From Clostridiales bacterium UBA1740 (GTDB lineage: Bacteria > Bacillota > Clostridia > Oscillospirales > CAG-272): a stretch of 6,524 bases of DNA. A program made the position numbers and the translations under genes. The stretch's first letter is position 1. Each line of letters opens with the position of its first letter. Positions 1 to 4,526 of this stretch are shown here, piece after piece. The notes under the pieces are model-generated. The model was not told the origin of the DNA. It searched no databases and worked only from the letters and a program-made list of their open reading frames with translations. The DNA lies in assembly GCA_002315715.1 (NCBI GenBank), contig DCHY01000030.1:14123-20646 (forward strand), read 5' to 3'.

Positions 1-911
1 AGGTCGGCACGCGCGAGCGTTTCGGAGGTCTTTTCGACGCCGATTTTCTCGACGGGATCCTCCGTATCGTGAAGCCCGGCGGTGTCAAAAAGACGCAAAG
101 TCACGTCGCCTGCCACGGCGGTATGCTCAAGGACGTCACGGGTGGTGCCGGCGACGTCGGTGACGATGGCGAGATCCTCGCCGACCAAGAGATTGTAAAG
201 CGAACTCTTGCCGACGTTGGGCTTTCCGACGATGGCGGTGGGCACGCCGTCCGCGATGGAGCGTCCCGTTTTGTAGGTAGACAGCAGGGCGTCTATCTCT
301 TTTTCGATTTCTTTGAGTTTTTGGAGAGTTTCTTCATCGGTGAAGTCGCCGAGGTCCTCGTCGGGATAATCGACGCGCGCGAAAATGGAACTCATCACGC
401 CGACGAGTTTTTCCCGTACGCCTGTGAGTGCCGCCGACAGACGGTCGCGCGACTTCGTCGCTGCCAGGCGAATCTGCGAGAGCCCCTGTGCCTCGAGAAG
501 TTTTCCGATGCCCTCGGCATCCGTCAAGGACAGTTTCCCGTTCGTAAAGGCACGGCGCGTGAACTCGCCGCGGCCTGCCGGCTCGGCTCCGGCGCGGAAG
601 AGCGCTTCAAGGACGGTCCTCGCCAAAACCATGCCGCCGTGGCAAGTCAGCTCGACGGTATCTTCGCCGGTATAGGAATGCGGCGCGGCAAAGCGAACCG
701 CCATGCCGTCGTCGATAATTTCGTTTTCATAGAGGATGTCGCCGTATACTTGCATCCTTACCGGGGCTTTTGAGAGGGGGTTTCCGCTCTTTGGCTTAAA
801 AACCTTGTCCGCCACGGCAAACGCCGAGGCGCCCGATACCCGGATAAGGGCAACCCCACCCTTGCCGGGTGGGGTTGATATGGCGGCAACCGTTGCAAAC
901 GGATTACTCAT
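1..911 (-). CDS. mnmE: tRNA uridine-5-carboxymethylaminomethyl modification GTPase MnmE, C-terminus cut off by the window edge
   Basis: MnmE (TrmE) is a dimeric GTPase that works with MnmG to modify the wobble uridine (position 34) of certain tRNAs in the cytoplasm. The minus-strand frame is open without a stop from the ATG at 911 to base 1, giving 303 codons of the usual ~450-460. The N-terminal folate-binding domain begins with AAISTPPGKGGVALIRVSG (residues 9-27) and contains the CHGG motif (90-93) and GEFTRRAF (115-122). The G domain shows the P-loop GKPNVGKSS (229-237), the switch I segment TDVAGTTRD (251-259) and G3 DTAG (276-279). The G4 NKxD motif and the C-terminal catalytic Cys lie beyond the edge. 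The ATG at 911 is preferred because the conserved N-terminus starts just after it. It overlaps the end of jag by 8 nt, so translation is probably coupled. The family assignment is very secure. Confidence 0.97.
   Translation of the reverse strand, partial: MSNPFATVAAISTPPGKGGVALIRVSGASAFAVADKVFKPKSGNPLSKAPVRMQVYGDILYENEIIDDGMAVRFAAPHSYTGEDTVELTCHGGMVLARTVLEALFRAGAEPAGRGEFTRRAFTNGKLSLTDAEGIGKLLEAQGLSQIRLAATKSRDRLSAALTGVREKLVGVMSSIFARVDYPDEDLGDFTDEETLQKLKEIEKEIDALLSTYKTGRSIADGVPTAIVGKPNVGKSSLYNLLVGEDLAIVTDVAGTTRDVLEHTAVAGDVTLRLFDTAGLHDTEDPVEKIGVEKTSETLARAD
851..877. repeat. Perfect 11-bp GC-rich inverted repeat inside the start of mnmE
   Basis: The arms caaccccaccc (851-861) and gggtggggttg (867-877) are exact reverse complements around a 5-nt loop. 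In the minus-strand mRNA this would be a strong hairpin beginning about 34 nt after the mnmE start codon, covering codons 12-21 (the STPPGKGGVA stretch). No T-run follows on either strand, so it does not look like an intrinsic terminator. Part of the symmetry comes from the conserved Pro-Pro-Gly-x-Gly-Gly motif, whose codons are CCN and GGN. Confidence 0.85.
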
Positions 912-1767
912 TATCTTCTTCCGCTTCGGAAACTTCGGGATTCACCGTCGCTTCCTTTTTGTCGGTCAGGAAAATGACAACCTTTCTGTTGTTGTCGGAG
1001 CCTATCGAGTTGGTGGAAACGCCCTCGATGTTCTGAATCTCGGAGTGAATGATGCGGCGCTCGTAGGGGGTCATCGGCTCGAGCATCACGGATTTGTGAT
1101 TGCGCAAAGCCTTGGCAGCCATGCGGCGTGCAAGTTCGCGGAGAGTTTCTTCTCTCTTGGCGCGGTAGCCTTCGATATCGAGGGTGACGCGGGATTTATC
1201 GCGCTCGCCGTTGATATTCTTATGAGCGGAGGCGAGGTTGGTCAAATACTGAAGAGCATCGAGGGTATCGCCGTGATGACCGATGAGGACGGAGGCGTCC
1301 TCGCCGCTGACGATGATGCGTCTTGTGCCATCTTCGCAAGCGTAAAGCTCGGCTTCGGCGGAAAGTCCGATGTTGACGAGAAGTTTCTTGACGAATTCAA
1401 AGGAGAGATCTTCGCCCTCTTTGACTTCCTTCTTCTCCATTTTCAACTGTTCTTCGGGGATCACGACGCTGTGGGGCTTTTCGGGACGGTTTTCATGTTT
1501 CTTTTCGTCCTGCGGACGGCGGTTGTCGTTCTTTTTCTTTTCGGGTTTTTTGAAGTCTTTCTTGGGGCGTCTTTCCTGTCTATCGGGCAGTTCGATGTAA
1601 GCGCGCACCTGTGCCGGCTTTACGCCGATGATGCCGAGAATGCCTTTGCTTCCCGCATGGAGAACTTCAAAATTGACTTCGTCGAGAGGTCCGACACCGA
1701 GTGCGGCTCTCGCATTTTCTTTTGCTTCGATAACGTCTTTACCGGTAGCAACGATTTCTTTTATCAT
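904..1767 (-). CDS. jag: RNA-binding protein Jag/KhpB (SpoIIIJ-associated), Jag_N + KH + R3H
   Basis: Jag (also KhpB or EloR) is a cytoplasmic RNA-binding protein of Gram-positive bacteria. In the species studied it pairs with KhpA and affects cell elongation and division. The 287-residue protein has a Jag_N domain at residues 1-52 (MIKEIVATGKDVIEAKENA, then GSKGILGIIG at 39-48). A low-complexity linker rich in Lys, Arg, Glu and Pro follows at about 61-117. The KH domain has its GxxG loop as GHHG at 163-166. The R3H domain has the R-x3-H pair at Arg237 and His241 within PYERRIIH. The tail is short and acidic. The start at 1767 follows GAAAGG by a normal spacing, 13 nt downstream of yidC, its usual upstream neighbour. 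The linker is long and probably disordered, and could add non-specific RNA or ribosome contacts (inference). Confidence 0.97.
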   Translation of the reverse strand: MIKEIVATGKDVIEAKENARAALGVGPLDEVNFEVLHAGSKGILGIIGVKPAQVRAYIELPDRQERRPKKDFKKPEKKKNDNRRPQDEKKHENRPEKPHSVVIPEEQLKMEKKEVKEGEDLSFEFVKKLLVNIGLSAEAELYACEDGTRRIIVSGEDASVLIGHHGDTLDALQYLTNLASAHKNINGERDKSRVTLDIEGYRAKREETLRELARRMAAKALRNHKSVMLEPMTPYERRIIHSEIQNIEGVSTNSIGSDNNRKVVIFLTDKKEATVNPEVSEAEEDNE

Positions 1768-1780
1768 GATTTTGCCTTTC

Positions 1781-2884
1781 TTAATCTTTGTTGTCTTTGA
1801 CGTTGCCGGACTCGATGCCTGCTTTCGACTTCGAATCTTTCGCGGTCTTTCTCATATCGGGAAGGCTGTCGGCGTCGTCTTCATCAATGTAATGAAGAGA
1901 TTTGTAGGTGGGGGGTGCGTTCATCGCGGAACGCTGTGCCTTTGCCTTTTCTTTGGCGGCACGTTCCATTTCTTTGAGTTCCTCCGCCGTGTACTTGGGA
2001 AGCGGCATGGTCTTCATCAAAATGAAGGTCTGTGCGATTCCGAGAATCGACTGATAAATCCAGTAAAGACCGAGCATCGCCGAGAATTTGAAGGCGATAA
2101 ACAGCGTCATCGCAGGGAAAACGAAATCCATCATCTTGGTGGACATCTGCGTCTGCGGGTCGGCGGCAGGCTGGGTACCTTGCCATTTCTTGGTCAAGAA
2201 CATGGTGAGCCACTGCGAAGCGGCGGCAAGGACGGGGATAAGCACGAGAATGCTGAAGTTTTTCAGCGACGGATAGTCGGCAAGGTTCATGCCGAGGAAG
2301 GTGAAATCGGGCATATTCTCGACGGTCACGCCGGCGGCTTTGATAGCGTTGAGAAGCGCGATTTGGTCAAGCTGACCTTCGTAGGTATAGCCGATTTGCG
2401 CAATCAGCGCGTTGATTTGCTCGGTGTCGAGACCGCAGATGTAAGAGAGCGGCTGACGGATAACGGCGTAAAGGAAAATGATAATCGGGAACTGAAGAAG
2501 CAAGGGAAGACAACCCGACAGGGGGCTGAAACCTTCCTGTTGTTGCAGTTCCATCATTTCCTGCTGCATTTTCTGTCTTGTGACAGTGTCGTTTCTGCCG
2601 GCGTACTTTTTCTCGATTTGAGCCATGCGAGGTCTGAGTTTCGCCATGGCGATTTGGTTCTTCTGCTGTTTGATGGAGAACGGCAGGAAAACGACCTTAA
2701 AGACCAAGGCGTAAATCAAAAGGGCAAGGGCGTAAGAGCCGGTGATTTGGTTAAAGAAACGGAGCATAGCGCCGAACGCTTCGTAGATGAAGCTGAAGGC
2801 GCCGGGGTTCTCTCCGCAAGAGGAGAGGAAGAGTGCCACCGCCAAAAGCGAGGCAAAGAGGCATATTTTTCTTTTGGATTTCAT
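1781..2884 (-). CDS. yidC: Membrane protein insertase YidC (SpoIIIJ/Oxa1 family), lipoprotein type
   Basis: YidC inserts and folds membrane proteins in the cytoplasmic membrane, alone or with SecYEG. The 367-residue protein starts with a basic n-region (KSKRK), a hydrophobic stretch and a lipobox LSSC with Cys23 as the predicted lipidated residue, as in Firmicutes YidC and unlike the proteobacterial form with its large periplasmic domain. Membrane segments are visible at about 50-70, 122-143, 208-230, 252-268 and 270-291. A charged coiled-coil-like cytoplasmic hairpin lies between the first two (about 71-120, KQQKNQ, EKKY, MQQEMMELQQQ). The groove arginine of the first segment is Lys63 here (LVFKVVFLPF). 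The tail (about 292-367) is long and strongly charged, suited to ribosome contact (inference). Its ATG shares ATGA with the yidD stop, and an AAAGGT Shine-Dalgarno sits at normal spacing upstream. Confidence 0.97.
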   Translation of the reverse strand: MKSKRKICLFASLLAVALFLSSCGENPGAFSFIYEAFGAMLRFFNQITGSYALALLIYALVFKVVFLPFSIKQQKNQIAMAKLRPRMAQIEKKYAGRNDTVTRQKMQQEMMELQQQEGFSPLSGCLPLLLQFPIIIFLYAVIRQPLSYICGLDTEQINALIAQIGYTYEGQLDQIALLNAIKAAGVTVENMPDFTFLGMNLADYPSLKNFSILVLIPVLAAASQWLTMFLTKKWQGTQPAADPQTQMSTKMMDFVFPAMTLFIAFKFSAMLGLYWIYQSILGIAQTFILMKTMPLPKYTAEELKEMERAAKEKAKAQRSAMNAPPTYKSLHYIDEDDADSLPDMRKTAKDSKSKAGIESGNVKDNKD

Positions 2885-3156
2885 TCTAAGTTACCTTTCG
2901 TTTGGTCACTGCTTGGGGCTTCTTTCTTTTTGTTCGAAAGGCCTTTGAGAGGCACGGGATCGTAACCGCCTTTGCAAAAGGGGTTGCAGCGTAAAAGCCG
3001 CCAAACGGTGAGTATCATCCCCACGAAAAAGCCGCGCTTTTCAAACGCTTCGATGGCGTACGCCGAACAGGTGGGCGTAAAGCGGCAGCATCGGGGCTTT
3101 AAGGGAGACAGAAATTTTCGGTAGAATCGGATGAGGGCGATCATCACGTATTTCAT
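2881..3156 (-). CDS. yidD: Membrane protein insertion efficiency factor YidD
   Basis: YidD is a small membrane-associated protein thought to help YidC-dependent insertion. It is almost always encoded between rnpA and yidC. The 91-residue product has the family pattern: an amphipathic N-terminal helix (ALIRFYRKFLSPLKPRCC), the PTCSAYAIEAF segment (28-38), a hydrophobic middle (GFFVGMILTVWRLLRCNPF) and the hallmark GGYDPVP (63-69). Cysteines are at 23, 24, 30, 57 and 61. The last ~20 residues are polar, poorly conserved in type and carry a KKK. The start at 3156 overlaps the rnpA stop as ATGA and is preceded by GAGGGA with a 5-nt spacer inside rnpA. The gene ends in an ATGA overlap with yidC, which points to translational coupling along rnpA-yidD-yidC. 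Confidence 0.96.
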   Translation of the reverse strand: MKYVMIALIRFYRKFLSPLKPRCCRFTPTCSAYAIEAFEKRGFFVGMILTVWRLLRCNPFCKGGYDPVPLKGLSNKKKEAPSSDQTKGNLE

Positions 3157-3536
3157 GACTGTCCCTCAAACATGGATATGGCGGAAAAGGCAGTGAATAA
3201 TTCCGCCGCAATGTCGGTGCTCTTTTTCTTTTTTGCGGCACCGCGCGCAGCGATGACGATCAGAAATCCCGTTTTGAGCGGACGCTTTTTCATCACGTCC
3301 TGCAGTCCGGCGCGCAAAATGCGTCTGACGCGGCTGCGCACGACGGCGCCGCCGATTTTGGTCGATACGGTAAGACCGATACGGTTCATCACGATTTTTT
3401 GCGGATGGGCTTTCGCCAACCGCTTTGCCTGATAGTCCGGCAGTACGTACACTGCCAGCGAGGGCGTCACCGCCCGTTTACCTTTCTCGTATGCCTTGTG
3501 ATATAAGTGATTCTGACAAATGGCTCTGAATTTCAT
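3153..3536 (-). CDS. rnpA: Ribonuclease P protein component
   Basis: RnpA is the protein subunit of RNase P. It binds the catalytic RNA and the 5' leader of precursor tRNAs during 5'-end maturation. The 127-residue protein opens with the clostridial-type N-terminus MKFRAICQNHLYHKAYEKGK, followed by AVTPSLAVYVLP (22-33) and RIGLTVSTKIGGAVVRSRVRRILR (52-75), then a lysine-rich loop AKKKKS. The signature helix normally reads R-N-R-x-x-R, but here Asn is replaced by Ser68 (codon AGC at 3335-3333). The start at 3536 matches the family N-terminus, but no Shine-Dalgarno lies at normal distance: the nearest purine run, GAAGG, ends 16 nt upstream within a hairpin arm. The gene follows rpmH, as in most bacteria, and its stop shares ATGA with yidD. 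Confidence 0.96.
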   Translation of the reverse strand: MKFRAICQNHLYHKAYEKGKRAVTPSLAVYVLPDYQAKRLAKAHPQKIVMNRIGLTVSTKIGGAVVRSRVRRILRAGLQDVMKKRPLKTGFLIVIAARGAAKKKKSTDIAAELFTAFSAISMFEGQS

Positions 3537-3568
3537 GGCAAAGAAACAAAAACCTTCGATAAAGCCAT
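3533..3568 (-). CDS. Possible 11-codon leader peptide coupled to rnpA
   Basis: A tiny minus-strand frame, MALSKVFVSLP, starts at an ATG in the loop of the rpmH-rnpA hairpin and stops at a TGA that overlaps the rnpA ATG as ATGA. A GAGG motif lies 5 nt before its ATG, a normal ribosome-binding spacing, while rnpA has none of its own. If translated, it could deliver ribosomes to rnpA by stop-start coupling and open the hairpin. This is a mechanistic inference from position alone. A frame this short can occur by chance, and the same frame stays open upstream through part of rpmH. Confidence 0.3.
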   Translation of the reverse strand: MALSKVFVSLP

Positions 3569-3588
3569 AAACGCCTCATCGAAGGTTT
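3550..3588 (-). terminator. Terminator- or attenuator-like hairpin between rpmH and rnpA
   Basis: Read on the minus strand, AAACCTTCGAT (3588-3578) pairs exactly with ATCGAAGGTTT (3560-3550) around a 17-nt loop, and the 3' arm runs straight into a T-rich tract, TTTGTTTCTTT (ending at 3539). That is the layout of an intrinsic terminator, though the stem has only four G-C pairs and the loop is large. It begins 12 nt after the rpmH stop and ends 13 nt before the rnpA start. Partial termination here would let abundant L34 mRNA be made with less rnpA-yidD-yidC mRNA (inference). Confidence 0.5.
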
Positions 3589-3599
3589 CGTCACTTTGT

Positions 3600-3734
3600 T
3601 CAATAAGTGAGACGGGCTCTTCCTTTGGCGCGTCTTCTTTTAAGAACTTTTCTACCGTTAGCGGTAGCCATTCTTTTACGGAAACCGTGTTCCTTCATTC
3701 TTTGTCTTTTCTTAGGCTGGTAGGTTCTCTTCAT
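3600..3734 (-). CDS. rpmH: 50S ribosomal protein L34
   Basis: L34 is a small basic protein of the large ribosomal subunit that binds 23S rRNA. The 44-residue product begins MKRTYQPKKRQRMKEHGFRK and ends in RRRAKGRARLTY, a full-length match to the family pattern, with 11 arginines and 8 lysines. Its start is fixed by a perfect AAGGAGGT Shine-Dalgarno at 3749-3742, 7 nt before the ATG. It is the first gene of the leftward unit, behind a near-perfect promoter. Eight of its 11 arginine codons are AGA, whereas the neighbouring genes mostly use CGN. That fits a highly expressed ribosomal gene under its own codon selection. Confidence 0.98.
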   Translation of the reverse strand: MKRTYQPKKRQRMKEHGFRKRMATANGRKVLKRRRAKGRARLTY

Positions 3735-3786
3735 AGTCGGCACCTCCTTCAAAAAATTTCACAGGCACTACAAGCAAAGCGTGATT

Positions 3787-3815
3787 ATTATATATTATGT
3801 ACGGCGTTTTGTCAA
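3787..3815 (-). promoter_or_regulatory. Sigma-A promoter of the rpmH operon
   Basis: On the minus strand, TTGACA (3815-3810) and TATAAT (3792-3787) are exact consensus hexamers separated by exactly 17 bp. Transcription should begin near 3780, giving a leader of about 46 nt before the rpmH ATG. An A/T tract just upstream of the -35 (about 3824-3836, AAAAAAGTTTT) could act as an UP element. No operator-like repeat overlaps the promoter. Confidence 0.9.
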
Positions 3816-3909
3816 GGGCTTTCGGAAAACTTTTTTGCGCGTGGGGAAAAGAAAAGGCAAAAATCGCAAACGGCAATCCGTCATTTGGCAAGAAAAGTCG
3901 GCGTTTCTC

Positions 3910-3938
3910 TTGACTTTGGGGGATTTTTCCGTTATAAT
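3910..3938 (+). promoter_or_regulatory. Sigma-A promoter of hpt-mtaB
   Basis: TTGACT (3910-3915) differs from the -35 consensus by one base, and TATAAT (3933-3938) is a perfect -10, with a 17-bp spacer. Transcription should start near 3945, giving a leader of about 33 nt. That is too short for a riboswitch. The hpt ribosome-binding site GAAGG (3967-3971) follows. Confidence 0.88.
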
Positions 3939-3977
3939 ATTTACCTGTAAAAGAAAAATCAAAATTGAAGGTATCAT

Positions 3978-4526
3978 ATGAATCAGGACATTGAAAAAAT
4001 CCTCATTTCGGAAGAGGAAATCGACAAAATCACCACCGACCTTGCCAAGCAGATCGACAAGGATTATGCAAACTCCGACAAACGCCTTTTGCTCGTTTGC
4101 ATTCTCAAAGGTTCTATCATGTTCATGAGCGAACTGATGAAGAAAATCACCCTGCCTATCGAAATCGACTGCATGAAGGTTTCGTCCTACGGCGCCGGCA
4201 CCACGTCTTCCGGCTCCATTCATATCATTCTTGACCTCATCCGCCCCGACCTCCCCGCCTGCGACATTCTCGTCGTCGAGGATATCATCGACAGCGGTTC
4301 CACCCTCAAATACCTCACGGAGTATCTGCTTCTGAAGGGCGCGCACAGCGTCAAGACCATTACGATGCTTGACAAGCCCGACCGCCGCAAGGTGGATTAC
4401 ACCCCGAACTACGTCGGCCGCGTCATCCCCGACGAATTCGTCGTCGGCTTCGGTCTTGACTATGCCGAAAAGTACCGCGCTTTGCCCTACGTCGGTATTC
4501 TCAAACGCGAAGTGTATGAAAAATAA
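3978..4526 (+). CDS. hpt: Hypoxanthine phosphoribosyltransferase
   Basis: Hpt salvages hypoxanthine (and usually guanine) by joining it to PRPP to give IMP or GMP plus pyrophosphate, in the cytoplasm. The 182 residues match the usual length of the bacterial enzyme. Visible sites are CILKGSIMFMSEL (41-53, pyrophosphate-binding loop region), the flexible catalytic loop SSYGAGTTSSG (69-79), the PRPP motif VVEDIIDSGSTL (99-110, with acidic pair Glu101-Asp102 and likely general base Asp105), the purine-contacting Lys133 in LDKP, and FVVGFGLDYAEKYRALPYVG (154-173) with Asp161. The start at 3978 has a GAAGG Shine-Dalgarno 6 nt upstream. It is the first gene of the rightward unit and overlaps mtaB by 11 nt. 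In many Firmicutes hpt sits with tilS and ftsH instead. Its exact base preference cannot be read from sequence. Confidence 0.96.
   Translation: MNQDIEKILISEEEIDKITTDLAKQIDKDYANSDKRLLLVCILKGSIMFMSELMKKITLPIEIDCMKVSSYGAGTTSSGSIHIILDLIRPDLPACDILVVEDIIDSGSTLKYLTEYLLLKGAHSVKTITMLDKPDRRKVDYTPNYVGRVIPDEFVVGFGLDYAEKYRALPYVGILKREVYEK

Larger units (their letters stand above)
3735..3977. other. Divergent intergenic region without dnaA or recognisable oriC
   Basis: This 243-nt AT-rich region separates rpmH and hpt and holds the two divergent promoters, whose -35 elements are 94 bp apart. The stretch between them (3816-3909) is purine-rich on the plus strand (for example GGGGAAAAGAAAAGG). I see no DnaA box of the TTATNCACA type on either strand, no long direct or inverted repeat and no credible coding frame. 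It therefore looks like an ordinary divergent promoter region and not a replication origin. Confidence 0.75.

Noticed and set aside
69..773. A 234-codon plus-strand open frame near the left edge
   Set aside because: It is antisense to the MnmE folate-binding and G domains. The minus strand reads as MnmE without interruption through the whole interval.
736..1800. A 354-codon plus-strand open frame opposite jag and mnmE
   Set aside because: It is antisense to jag and the mnmE start, both certain from their motifs. Its Phe-rich stretches mirror the Lys/Glu-rich Jag linker.
1628..2965. A 445-codon plus-strand open frame opposite yidC and jag
   Set aside because: It lies wholly antisense to well-recognised genes, has no recognisable domain or ribosome-binding site, and its residue pattern is that of a shadow frame of GC-biased codons.
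3533..3694. The +1 frame of rpmH stays open into the small frame before rnpA, suggesting a frameshifted, extended L34 or an upstream-extended RnpA
   Set aside because: It has no ATG, GTG or TTG start before the hairpin-loop ATG, no clear slippery site was seen, and it is out of frame with rnpA. Chance openness is the simpler reading.
3816..3909. A possible replication origin or regulatory operator between the divergent promoters
   Set aside because: I saw no DnaA-box-like repeats and only short, weak inverted repeats (such as ACGG-CAAT-CCGT), so nothing supports a specific site.
3507..3950. Plus-strand open frames of up to 147 codons across rpmH and the divergent promoter region
   Set aside because: They run antisense to rpmH and through both promoters, have no family resemblance, and lack a good ribosome-binding site.
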